Shown here piece after piece: positions 1 to 7,768 of a stretch of 64,000 nt of DNA (position 1 is its first letter; each line of letters opens with the position of its first letter). The notes under the pieces are model-generated. The model did no database searches, was not told where the DNA came from, and saw only the letters and a list, made by a program, of their open reading frames with translations. Position numbers and translations under genes: made by a program. This DNA is from UBA1413 sp964650525 (lineage in GTDB: Bacteria; Bacteroidota; Bacteroidia; Bacteroidales; Prolixibacteraceae), in the NCBI GenBank assembly GCA_964650525.1, contig CAZYUA010000007.1, forward strand, positions 62,001 through 126,000, read 5' to 3'.

Positions 1-1076
1 TTAAATTCCACCGCCTTTTCAACCATAAAGGAGAGAGCCTCCTCGTCGAAAGTCAGGGCAATACCGTCGAGTTCGAAAAGCTTGACATACTGTTTTGTGA
101 GGGCATTCCTGGGTTCGGTCAGGATCTTCCTCAGGGTCTCTTTATCCAGCGGCTCCAGATAGGTAAGCACAGGAAGCCTTCCGATGATCTCCGGGATCAT
201 GCCGAAAGCCTTGAGATCCTGTGGAGATATATATTGAAGCAGGTTTTCCCTTTCGATGCGGTCGGCATCCCTGGCCGCACTGTATCCAATTACTTTGGTG
301 TTTAGTCTTTGGGCAATTTTCTTTTCTATTCCATCGTAGGCACCGCCACAAATGAAAAGGATGTTTTTGGTGTTGACGGCGATCATTTTTTGTTCCGGAT
401 GTTTTCTTCCCCCCTGTGGAGGGACGTTCACTACCGAACCTTCCAGGAGTTTCAGCAGTCCCTGTTGGACCCCTTCACCAGAGACATCGCGTGTGATGGA
501 AGGATTATCCCCTTTTCTGGCAATCTTATCGATTTCATCGATGAACACAATGCCCCGTTCGGCCGCTTCCACGTTATAGTCGGCCACTTGCAGCAAACGG
601 GTAAGCAGGCTTTCGATATCCTCGCCCACATAACCGGCTTCGGTGAGTACCGTTGCATCTACAATGGTGAAAGGAACATGGAGCATCCGGGCAATGGTCC
701 GGGCCAGGAGCGTTTTTCCGGTTCCGGTCTCTCCCACCAGGATAATGTTTGATTTTTCGATTTCGGTTTCATCCTCCCCGACGCGCTGTGTCAACCGCTT
801 ATAATGGTTGTATACTGCCACGGCAATAACCTGCTTGGCATGATCCTGGCCGATGACGTACTGGTCGAGAAAATGCTTAATCTCAAGAGGTTTCAGCAAT
901 TTGACACCCCCGAGATCAAAGGCACCCTCCTTTTTCTGTTCCTCCTGGATGATCGCATGGGCCTGTTCCGCACAACGGTCACAAATATGACCATCAATCC
1001 CTGCAATCAGCAGGTTGACATCTCTTTTCTCACGTCCGCAGAAAGAACACCGGTTTGGATTTCCTTTTGTTGCCAT
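1..1076 (-). CDS. clpX: ATP-dependent Clp protease ATP-binding subunit ClpX (C-terminus cut by window edge)
   Basis: AAA+ unfoldase that recognises tagged substrates and feeds them into ClpP in the cytoplasm. I read the frame from the ATG at 1076 to the left edge, about 358 residues. The N-terminal zinc-binding domain has C10/C13 and C32/C35. It is followed by the Walker A motif GETGTGKT, the Walker B motif FIDEID, and the ClpX-specific stretch around GGAYDGIEKKIAQR. The usual family length is about 415 residues, so roughly the last 55 lie outside the window. It starts one base after the clpP stop codon, giving the order clpP-clpX on one transcript, as in many bacteria. Assignment is secure; only the C-terminus is unseen. 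Confidence 0.97.
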   Translation of the reverse strand, partial: MATKGNPNRCSFCGREKRDVNLLIAGIDGHICDRCAEQAHAIIQEEQKKEGAFDLGGVKLLKPLEIKHFLDQYVIGQDHAKQVIAVAVYNHYKRLTQRVGEDETEIEKSNIILVGETGTGKTLLARTIARMLHVPFTIVDATVLTEAGYVGEDIESLLTRLLQVADYNVEAAERGIVFIDEIDKIARKGDNPSITRDVSGEGVQQGLLKLLEGSVVNVPPQGGRKHPEQKMIAVNTKNILFICGGAYDGIEKKIAQRLNTKVIGYSAARDADRIERENLLQYISPQDLKAFGMIPEIIGRLPVLTYLEPLDKETLRKILTEPRNALTKQYVKLFELDGIALTFDEEALSFMVEKAVEF

Positions 1077-1077
1077 C

Positions 1078-1755
1078 CTATTTTCCGTTTCGGACAAGGA
1101 TTTCATCAATCATTCCGTAATCTACCGCTTCCTGTGAGGTCATCCAATAATCCCTGTCTGAATCCGTTTCAACCTGTTCCGGGCTTTTACCGGTATGAAA
1201 GGCAATGATCTTAAAAAGTTCCTTTTTGATTTTGACAATTTCCCGGGCTGTAATTTCGATATCAGAGGCTGTGCCGGAAGCTCCCCCCATGGGCTGGTGG
1301 ATCATTATCCGGGAATGCTGCAGTGCCGACCGCTTTCCTTTGGTTCCTGCAGTCAGCAATATTGCCCCCATAGAAGCCGCCATTCCGGTGCAGATGGTAG
1401 AAACATTGGCCGTAATGTACTGCATGGTGTCGTAAATGCCCAGCCCTGCATACACCGACCCTCCGGGAGTGTTGAAGTAGACCTGAATGTCTTTTTTGGG
1501 ATCGGTAGACTCCAGGAACAGCAGTTGCGCCTGAATAATATTCGCTACCGTATCGTCGATCGGAACTCCCAAAAAGATAATCCTGTCCATCATCAACCGC
1601 GAAAACACATCCATGGAGGCCACATTCAGCTGCCTTTCCTCAATGATAGTGGGTGAAATGTAGTAGTTCTGCGACGATGTATAGCCATGCAGGGTGAGAC
1701 TGCTGATTCCGGCATGCTTCAGGGCATACCGGCTGAAATCGTTGTTCCGTTCCAT
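1078..1755 (-). CDS. clpP: ATP-dependent Clp protease proteolytic subunit ClpP
   Basis: Serine protease subunit forming the tetradecameric chamber that works with ClpX. The 225-residue product keeps the full triad: S128 in GMAASMG, H153 in MIHQP and D202 in DRDYW. These sit at a constant offset of 17 from the E. coli precursor, so the N-terminus is about 17 residues longer, probably as a propeptide or extension. The ATG at 1755 is preceded by a strong Shine-Dalgarno sequence, which is unusual in this phylum and fixes the start. The gene lies between tig (upstream) and clpX (downstream, 1 nt apart), a normal quality-control operon. A promoter box lies in the tig-clpP gap. Confidence 0.97.
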   Translation of the reverse strand: MERNNDFSRYALKHAGISSLTLHGYTSSQNYYISPTIIEERQLNVASMDVFSRLMMDRIIFLGVPIDDTVANIIQAQLLFLESTDPKKDIQVYFNTPGGSVYAGLGIYDTMQYITANVSTICTGMAASMGAILLTAGTKGKRSALQHSRIMIHQPMGGASGTASDIEITAREIVKIKKELFKIIAFHTGKSPEQVETDSDRDYWMTSQEAVDYGMIDEILVRNGK

Positions 1756-1760
1756 GGTTA

Positions 1761-1768
1761 TCCTCCTT
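1761..1768 (-). promoter_or_regulatory. Strong Shine-Dalgarno of clpP
   Basis: On the minus strand the sequence AAGGAGGA lies 5 nt before the clpP ATG. Bacteroidota genes usually have weak or no Shine-Dalgarno sequences, so a near-perfect one suggests strong or specially controlled translation of clpP. It also decides the start codon. Confidence 0.75.
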
Positions 1769-1806
1769 GTAAATGGTTGTTCATTGATCTTACTATTGGC
1801 AGATTA

Positions 1807-1814
1807 CAAAGTTA
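1807..1814 (-). promoter_or_regulatory. Promoter -7 box (TAnnTTTG) for clpP-clpX
   Basis: The minus strand reads TAACTTTG, an exact match to the Bacteroidota -7 consensus TAnnTTTG, in the 74-nt gap between tig and clpP. The expected transcription start lies near 1800, giving a leader of about 45 nt. No convincing -33 TTTG is visible at the expected spacing. It would let clpP-clpX be expressed apart from tig. Confidence 0.55.
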
Positions 1815-1829
1815 TAAAAGATTACCGTT

Positions 1830-3203
1830 TTATTCCTCACTTTCTGCCGGGATACCCGCCAGGCTTTTAAATTCATCGACCGTAACTTCCTTTTCAGCGA
1901 TCGTTCCCTTTTCTTTGGCCAGTTCAACGACTTTCCCCTCCAGTATTTGCCTGATGATTCTTTCCCGGTCCTCTTCTTTTTCGGTCAATTTGCCGGCATA
2001 CCCGGTAATCTGGTCTTCGGGAATATCGTAAATACCGTACTGGCGGAACCGTGAAATAGCAAGTTGCCGTGCGAAAACAGCAATTTCCTCTTCTGTAACC
2101 CCTATTTCATAATCCCGGATGATGCTGTTCTTGATCAGCTGCCACCTGAGGTCGGACAAAAAATGGGGAAAATCCTGTTCGATTTCAGCTTCGGCTTTAT
2201 CCTTGTTGACCTCTGTCAGCCACCTTTTCAGGAAAGGTTCAGGCAGGTCAATCCGGACGGAATTCAACAGATCTTCTTTCAGATCGCCGTGAAACTTCTG
2301 ATCTGACGACTGCATCAGACTCAGGGCAATTTCCTTCCCGATCCTTTCCCTGAAACCAGCCTCATCGGTTATTCCGGCCTTAGCGGAATAGACTTTATCG
2401 TATAGTTCCTGGTTAAGCCCGGCCTTCTTGTAATTCAGTATTGAGGTGATGGTAAAGCGGAAAAAGCTGTTGAGCTTTTCGGCCTCTTCATGCCCGATAT
2501 TAAGCATATGACCTACTTCGTGCCGGTTTTCAAATACCCTGACCGGATCGAAGATCAGCACATCCCCGCTCTTTTTCCCAAGGATCTCCTTACGGGTTTC
2601 CGGGTCTTTCATCATGTCTACGGCAATAAGAACCGATTTTACTTCGATCCCTGACTCGAGTGGACTCCTGTTTTCGTCAAGCTGAATAAAGTCACCTCTG
2701 ACGGAGCTTGTTTCCCCGACGGTATCGGTTTCCTCGTTGGTTCCATACCGAAGCAGGACCGAATCGACATTTTCGTCAATCATTTTGTCGTCAACAAGGA
2801 TTTTATAATACCTGAAGGGGTCGGTTTTGTTGAAGTCAATGTGGATCTCGGGTGAGAGAGCGACCTCAAAAACAAATTCAAATTCGGTATCTTTTGTCCA
2901 GTCTATGGTTTTTTGTTTCCCAAGAGCAGGAAGCGGATCGCCCAGGATGGTCATTTTTTCTTTCTCCATAAATTCAGTCAGATTTTTTGAGAGAAGATTA
3001 TTGACCTCTTCTGCCAGGATAGGCCGGGCAAATCGTTTCTGAATCAGGGATGCAGGCACTTTGCCGGGCCTGAATCCGGGAAGGGAAGCTTTTTGACGGT
3101 ATTCCCGCAGTTTTTCGGCCACATTTTTCTCATAGTCTGTTGATTCTACCAACACTTTCAAGATCACATTTCCCTGCTCCTGGTTTTCCCTGGTGATTTT
3201 CAT
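1830..3203 (-). CDS. tig: Trigger factor (ribosome-associated chaperone)
   Basis: Chaperone that binds the ribosome exit tunnel and shields nascent chains. The 457-residue product has the ribosome-docking signature GFRPGKVP at residues 43-50 near the N-terminus, followed by a divergent middle (peptidyl-prolyl isomerase) region and a long charged, helical C-terminal region. The length fits the family (about 430-450). The middle domain lacks clear FKBP motifs, as is common in Bacteroidota trigger factors, so isomerase activity cannot be assumed. It lies upstream of clpP-clpX on the same strand, a conserved arrangement for folding and degradation. The ATG at 3203 is the only sensible start before the signature. 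Confidence 0.93.
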   Translation of the reverse strand: MKITRENQEQGNVILKVLVESTDYEKNVAEKLREYRQKASLPGFRPGKVPASLIQKRFARPILAEEVNNLLSKNLTEFMEKEKMTILGDPLPALGKQKTIDWTKDTEFEFVFEVALSPEIHIDFNKTDPFRYYKILVDDKMIDENVDSVLLRYGTNEETDTVGETSSVRGDFIQLDENRSPLESGIEVKSVLIAVDMMKDPETRKEILGKKSGDVLIFDPVRVFENRHEVGHMLNIGHEEAEKLNSFFRFTITSILNYKKAGLNQELYDKVYSAKAGITDEAGFRERIGKEIALSLMQSSDQKFHGDLKEDLLNSVRIDLPEPFLKRWLTEVNKDKAEAEIEQDFPHFLSDLRWQLIKNSIIRDYEIGVTEEEIAVFARQLAISRFRQYGIYDIPEDQITGYAGKLTEKEEDRERIIRQILEGKVVELAKEKGTIAEKEVTVDEFKSLAGIPAESEE

Positions 3204-3232
3204 ACGTCAGAATTATTTTACTATTTTAATAC

Positions 3233-3343
3233 TTATTGCGTTACAAAGGAGGTTCCTTGCATGAAACCGCAGCCCGGCAGAGGAATCGCACGGGTAGTAT
3301 CATCCGCTCTTAAAGGCGTGAGTACGCGCCAGGCTCCATTCAT
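3233..3343 (-). CDS. Possible 36-residue leader ORF upstream of tig
   Basis: The minus strand holds an open frame of 36 codons from an ATG at 3343 to a TAA at 3233-3235, ending 29 nt before the trigger-factor ATG. The peptide has no membrane segment and contains a central PLPGCGF stretch. I do not recognise it. It could be a real small protein, a leader peptide whose translation affects tig, or chance in a structured 5' region. Position and orientation are the only support, so confidence is low. Confidence 0.25.
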   Translation of the reverse strand: MNGAWRVLTPLRADDTTRAIPLPGCGFMQGTSFVTQ

Positions 3344-3492
3344 GCAGGTAAAATATTACGTTATTTTGGTTTGTCCTGTAACAGATGGAAATGTATTCGC
3401 CTGATTTCGTTCCCCTGTGGTTCATGATCACGGCAGGTCACGCTTAAGGCGGGTGGTATTCCACTGGTATGTATTTAAGTCAACGCATTATG

Positions 3493-3574
3493 TGCGGACG
3501 AAGGGACTCGAACCCCCACGCCTTACGGCACCAGATCCTAAGTCTGGCACGTCTACCAATTCCGCCACGTCCGC
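3493..3574 (-). tRNA. tRNA-Leu (anticodon UAG)
   Basis: Minus-strand cloverleaf of 82 nt. The acceptor stem is GCGGACG paired with CGTCCGC, with an A discriminator. The anticodon stem CCAGA/TCTGG encloses the loop CTTAGGA, giving anticodon UAG. An extended class II variable arm (TGCC..GGCG) and a T-arm GGGGTTCGAGTCCC are visible. The long variable arm and anticodon agree on leucine (CUN family). The 3' CCA is not encoded and must be added after transcription. Confidence 0.95.
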
Positions 3575-3643
3575 TGTTGGAGGCGCAAATGTAGCTTTTT
3601 TTTGTTTTCCGGAAAACAAGGGATCCATCCCTTCCGGGGGGTA

Positions 3644-4366
3644 TCACCTGAGCATAAAATTTTGACCGAGATAGACCTTTCTCACCACCTCATCGTTGGC
3701 CAGGTCGTGGGCTGTTCCCGATTTCAGGATGCTTCCCTCAAACAAGAGATAAGACCGGTCGGTAATCGAGAGTGTTTCATGTACATTATGGTCGGTAATC
3801 AGAACGCCGATGTTCTTTTTTTTCAAGCCGGAAACGATCAGCTGGATATCTTCTACCGCAATCGGATCGACACCGGCAAAAGGCTCATCCAGAAGAATAA
3901 ATTTCGGGTCGATAGCCAGGGCACGGGCAATCTCGGTTCGTCTTCTCTCCCCTCCGCTGAGCTGGTACCCTTTGCTCTTCCGGATATACTGCAACCCGAA
4001 CTCAGACAGCAGGGATTCCAGTTTTTGTTTCTGATAATCCTTTGCGTAATCGGTCATCTCGAGAACAGCCTTAATGTTATCTTCAACGCTCAATTTCCGG
4101 AATACCGAAGCTTCCTGCGACAGGTAACCAATTCCGAGCTGTGCCCGCTTATAAACCGGCAGCTGGGTAATGTCGAGATCATCCAGAAAGATTCTTCCGG
4201 CATGGGGTTGTATCAATCCTACAATCATGTAAAAGGAGGTGGTTTTGCCGGCCCCGTTTGGCCCCAGCAACCCCACAATCTCCCCCTGTTGGACATCAAA
4301 ACTCACCCCGTCGACAACGGTTCTTTTGCGGTATTTTTTTACAATTTTTTCGGCTCTTAAAATCAT
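3644..4366 (-). CDS. lptB: Lipopolysaccharide export ABC transporter ATP-binding protein LptB
   Basis: ATPase that powers LPS extraction from the inner membrane with LptF/LptG. The 240-residue protein is a single nucleotide-binding domain: Walker A GPNGAGKT (35-42), signature LSGGE (136-140), Walker B ILLDEP with catalytic E161, and switch histidine H193 in TDHNVHE. The motifs GIGYLSQEASVFRKL and EPFAGVDPIAVEDIQ are characteristic of LptB rather than other ABC ATPases. The transporter membrane subunits are not in this window. It follows tatC by 18 nt on the same strand and is probably co-transcribed with it. Assignment is strong. Confidence 0.95.
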   Translation of the reverse strand: MILRAEKIVKKYRKRTVVDGVSFDVQQGEIVGLLGPNGAGKTTSFYMIVGLIQPHAGRIFLDDLDITQLPVYKRAQLGIGYLSQEASVFRKLSVEDNIKAVLEMTDYAKDYQKQKLESLLSEFGLQYIRKSKGYQLSGGERRRTEIARALAIDPKFILLDEPFAGVDPIAVEDIQLIVSGLKKKNIGVLITDHNVHETLSITDRSYLLFEGSILKSGTAHDLANDEVVRKVYLGQNFMLR

Positions 4367-4384
4367 GGGGCCTTCCGTTACAGT

Positions 4385-5251
4385 TTATGCATCCGATTCC
4401 TTTTCGAGGGTTTTCGCCACCCGGCGAGATATGAAAATACTGGCTTCATAAAGAATAATCAGAGGAATTGCCACCAGGATCTGACTAAAAACATCGGGAG
4501 GGGTAATGATAGCCGAGAGCAGCAACAGCAGGATATATGCATGCCGGCGGTAGGTTTTCATAAATTCCGGGCTGATGATGCCGACCTTGCTCAGGCTGTA
4601 TGTCAGCACCGGCAACAGGAAGATCAGGCCTGAAGCGAGGATGATGCTGGAAACCATACTGATGTATGAATTGATGTTGATCTGGTTTGTCACTTCTCCG
4701 CTGATGGAATAGCTGCTGAAAAATTCAATGGAAAGCGGCAATATCAGGTAGTAGCCGAACAGTATGCCCATAGTGAATAAGAGGGTGGTATAAATCACTG
4801 CTTTGGATGCCACCCGTTTTTCTTTGTCGTACAAGGCTGGTTTGACAAATTTCCAGAATTCAAGGAATAGTACCGGGGCCCCGAGAATAAGTCCGGCAAC
4901 CAGTGATACCCACATAGACATGGAAAACTGGCCCGACATGGTGATGTTGATCAGTTGCAGTTCCTTCCGGTTGATTTCCAACGCCTCTGACCCCAGGAGA
5001 TCGCTCATTTTGGCAAAGAGCCGGTTGGTGAAAAACCCGGGTGTTTTGGGTTTCATAATGATCTCTTCAAAAATAAAATCCTTGAAGATAAAAGCCAGGA
5101 TGGCCAGAATCACCACCGCTGCAAACGAACGGATAATATGCCACCTTAGCTCCTCGAGATGCTCCAGGAATGACATTTCACCTGTTTTTTGCTTTTCCCG
5201 TTTTTCTTTCAATTCGTCTGCTTTGGTTCCTTTCTCCCTGTGTGCCTTCAT
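4385..5251 (-). CDS. tatC: Sec-independent protein translocase subunit TatC
   Basis: Inner-membrane receptor of the twin-arginine translocation system, which exports folded proteins. The 288-residue product has a charged N-terminal extension of about 26 residues, the TatC landmark FLEHLEELR (28-36) and about six hydrophobic segments. The first cytoplasmic loop contains the EFWKFVKPALY region expected for the family. Bacteroidota TatC often carries a long first periplasmic loop like the one seen here. An internal Met at residue 26 could be an alternative start, giving a more standard length. Its partner tatA is far away at 52.5 kb. A TAnnTTTG box lies 33 nt upstream. Confidence 0.95.
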   Translation of the reverse strand: MKAHREKGTKADELKEKREKQKTGEMSFLEHLEELRWHIIRSFAAVVILAILAFIFKDFIFEEIIMKPKTPGFFTNRLFAKMSDLLGSEALEINRKELQLINITMSGQFSMSMWVSLVAGLILGAPVLFLEFWKFVKPALYDKEKRVASKAVIYTTLLFTMGILFGYYLILPLSIEFFSSYSISGEVTNQININSYISMVSSIILASGLIFLLPVLTYSLSKVGIISPEFMKTYRRHAYILLLLLSAIITPPDVFSQILVAIPLIILYEASIFISRRVAKTLEKESDA

Positions 5252-5283
5252 TCCTTTCCGGAAGGTGTGCTTATAAAACTATG

Positions 5284-5291
5284 CAAATATA
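5284..5291 (-). promoter_or_regulatory. Promoter -7 box (TAnnTTTG) for tatC-lptB
   Basis: The minus strand reads TATATTTG, 33 nt upstream of the tatC ATG, in the divergent gap with recQ. The match to the Bacteroidota -7 consensus is exact; no clear -33 element is seen. Confidence 0.55.
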
Positions 5292-5431
5292 ATGACTTAC
5301 CTATTAATCCCTCTTGAACGAATTAGTTTAATAATTTGTAAATATTCAGGGGATAATTTGCGGATTGTTGAACTTTGAGTAATTTTAGGTATTGAGTGAT
5401 AGGCCATTTTCAATTCAGAACCGGATATCTG

Positions 5432-7615
5432 ATGTCAATTAAGGAAACGTTAGCAGATTATCTGCAAAAATATTTTGGATTCGACCGTTTTAAGGGGGAG
5501 CAGGAAGCGGCAATCCGTAGCGTCCTGGAAGGGCACAATACGTTTGTACTGATGCCTACGGGAGGAGGGAAATCGTTGATTTACCAGTTACCTGCCATGA
5601 TGATGGAAGGAACGGCGATTATCATTTCGCCATTGATAGCCTTGATGAAGAACCAGGTTGATTCCATGCGGGGTTTGTCGACCGAAGACAATGTGGCGCA
5701 TTTTCTGAACTCTTCCCTTTCTAAGGCTGCGATTCAGGAGGTAAGGGAAAATGTGATGAAGGGTAAAACCAAGATGTTGTATGTTGCCCCGGAATCGCTC
5801 ACCAAAGAAGAAAATGTAGAATTTCTCAGGAACATCACTGTCTCCTTTTATGCAGTCGACGAAGCGCATTGTATCTCGGAGTGGGGGCATGATTTCAGGC
5901 CTGAATACCGCCGCATCCGTCCCATCGTCCAGGAAATCGGAGTGGCTCCCGTTATCGCCCTGACAGCAACAGCCACAGCCAAAGTTCAGCACGACATTCA
6001 GAAAAATCTGGGAATCCTCGATGCCAATGTTTTTAAGGCATCTTTCAACAGGTCCAACCTATATTATGAGGTCCGACCCAAAATCAAACCCGAAAACCAG
6101 ATCATCCGGTTCATCAAGGAAAATGAGGGTAAATCGGGAATTATATATTGCCTCAGCAGGAAAAAGGTGGAGGAATTATCAGAAACACTTAGGGTGAACG
6201 AGATACGGGTTCTGCCTTATCATGCAGGCATGGATGCGGCTACCCGTTCGCAGAACCAGGATATGTTCCTGATGGAAGAAGCCGATGTCATGGTTGCCAC
6301 CATAGCGTTTGGAATGGGCATTGATAAACCGGACGTGAGATATGTGATCCACTACGATATACCCAAAAGCCTTGAAGGCTATTACCAGGAGACCGGCAGG
6401 GCCGGACGGGACGGCGGCGAAGGGAAATGCATAACCTTTTACAGCTATAAGGATATCCAGAAACTTGACAAATTTATGCACGGCAAACCGGTCGCGGAAC
6501 AGGAAATCGGGCGGCAACTGTTGCTGGATACAGTTTCGTACGCCGAAACCTCGATTTGCCGCCGGGTGATCCTGCTTCACTATTTTGGTGAAAAATACGA
6601 GCAGGACAACTGCGGAAACTGTGATAATTGTCTGAATCCCAAAGAAGTAATCGAGGCACAGGATGAAGTCTACAGGGCCCTTGAAGCCATCCTTGAAGTA
6701 AAAGAAAAATACAAAGCAGAGCATATTGCCGATATTCTGACCGGAAAGACTACCGCTGCGGTGAAATCTTTCCGTCATGACGAACTGGAATCTTTTGGCT
6801 CGGGCGATGACCACGACGAACATTTCTGGAATGCTGTTTTCAGGCAGTCGATGATAGCCGGTTTGATAACCAAGGATATTGAAAATTACGGATTACTGAA
6901 AATCACCCCTGCCGGCTATGGCTTCCTGGATAATCCACAGCCTTTCCAGTTGGTTAAAAACCACCGGTACGACGATGAGGATGATGAGTCTCTGGCGGGC
7001 GCTCCGGCAGGCGGTACGGGCGGCGATCCTGAGCTTTTCAATATGCTGAAAGACCTCCGGAAGAGTATTGCCAAAAAGCTGAATCTTCCCCCTTACGTTA
7101 TTTTTCAGGATCCGTCACTGGCCGATATGTCCATCCAGTACCCCATCACCATGGAAGAAATGCAGAAAATCCAGGGTGTAGGTCAGGGAAAAGCACAACG
7201 CTACGGAAAAGAGTTTCTTTCACTCATCCAGATGTATGTCAAGGAAAATGAAATCGAAAGACCTCAGGATCTGGTAGTACGCACGGTTGCCAACAAGTCG
7301 AAAAGCAAAGTCTACTTCATACAAAGCATAGACCGTAAACTCTCCCTGGAGGACATTGCCGAAGCAAAAGGGATTGAATTTACCGACCTGCTTACTGAGA
7401 TTGAGGCTATTGTGAACTCCGGAACGCGGATTAACCTGGATTACTACATTGATGAGGTCCTGGATGAAGACCAGCAGGAGGAAATATTCGAATATTTCCG
7501 GGAAGCGGAAGACGATTCGGTAGAGGCTGCCCTTGAAGAACTGGGTGAAGAGGAGTACACACCGGAACATATCCGGCTTATGCGGATAAAATTCATTTCA
7601 GACATGGGCAATTGA
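5432..7615 (+). CDS. recQ: ATP-dependent DNA helicase RecQ
   Basis: Superfamily 2 3'-5' helicase acting in recombination and replication-fork repair. In the 727-residue product the helicase core shows Walker A TGGGKS (43-48), DEAH box (143-146) and motif VI QETGRAGRDG (319-328). The RecQ-specific zinc-binding cysteines C376, C394, C397 and C400 follow, then a winged-helix region and an HRDC domain at about 520-600. The last 110 or so residues form an acidic extension typical of Bacteroidota RecQ. A GTG at 5396 would add 12 residues, but the ATG at 5432 gives the usual N-terminus starting just before the helicase domain, so I chose it. It is divergent from tatC. Confidence 0.96.
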   Translation: MSIKETLADYLQKYFGFDRFKGEQEAAIRSVLEGHNTFVLMPTGGGKSLIYQLPAMMMEGTAIIISPLIALMKNQVDSMRGLSTEDNVAHFLNSSLSKAAIQEVRENVMKGKTKMLYVAPESLTKEENVEFLRNITVSFYAVDEAHCISEWGHDFRPEYRRIRPIVQEIGVAPVIALTATATAKVQHDIQKNLGILDANVFKASFNRSNLYYEVRPKIKPENQIIRFIKENEGKSGIIYCLSRKKVEELSETLRVNEIRVLPYHAGMDAATRSQNQDMFLMEEADVMVATIAFGMGIDKPDVRYVIHYDIPKSLEGYYQETGRAGRDGGEGKCITFYSYKDIQKLDKFMHGKPVAEQEIGRQLLLDTVSYAETSICRRVILLHYFGEKYEQDNCGNCDNCLNPKEVIEAQDEVYRALEAILEVKEKYKAEHIADILTGKTTAAVKSFRHDELESFGSGDDHDEHFWNAVFRQSMIAGLITKDIENYGLLKITPAGYGFLDNPQPFQLVKNHRYDDEDDESLAGAPAGGTGGDPELFNMLKDLRKSIAKKLNLPPYVIFQDPSLADMSIQYPITMEEMQKIQGVGQGKAQRYGKEFLSLIQMYVKENEIERPQDLVVRTVANKSKSKVYFIQSIDRKLSLEDIAEAKGIEFTDLLTEIEAIVNSGTRINLDYYIDEVLDEDQQEEIFEYFREAEDDSVEAALEELGEEEYTPEHIRLMRIKFISDMGN

Positions 7616-7745
7616 TGGCCGGAATGGTTGGGCAGTCCGGAATCGCTGGTCTTTCGACGCCCTGACAATCGTGTGATGGCCGCGGACCCGGTATAGCCTG
7701 CAGGTACGATCGAATTCAGACATCTCCGGAATGGATAAATTTCCC

Positions 7746-7753
7746 TATTTTTG
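7746..7753 (+). promoter_or_regulatory. Promoter -7 box (TAnnTTTG) for ahcY
   Basis: TATTTTTG lies 15 nt before the ahcY ATG at 7769, an exact consensus match, leaving a leader of only about 10 nt. It overlaps a TTG that would otherwise allow a longer reading frame from 7751, which argues against that longer start. Confidence 0.6.
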
Positions 7754-7768
7754 CAAAAATTTTTGAAA

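Noticed and set aside
452..752. Plus-strand frames over clpX and similar shadows of other genes
   Set aside because: They are antisense or out-of-frame shadows of well-supported genes and show no domain of their own.
5396..5431. Upstream GTG start for recQ
   Set aside because: The ATG at 5432 gives the family N-terminus just before the helicase domain; the extra 12 residues have no family support.
7616..7745. SAM or SAH riboswitch upstream of ahcY
   Set aside because: A few short stems exist, but none matches known aptamer cores, and the promoter box leaves a leader of only about 10 nt.
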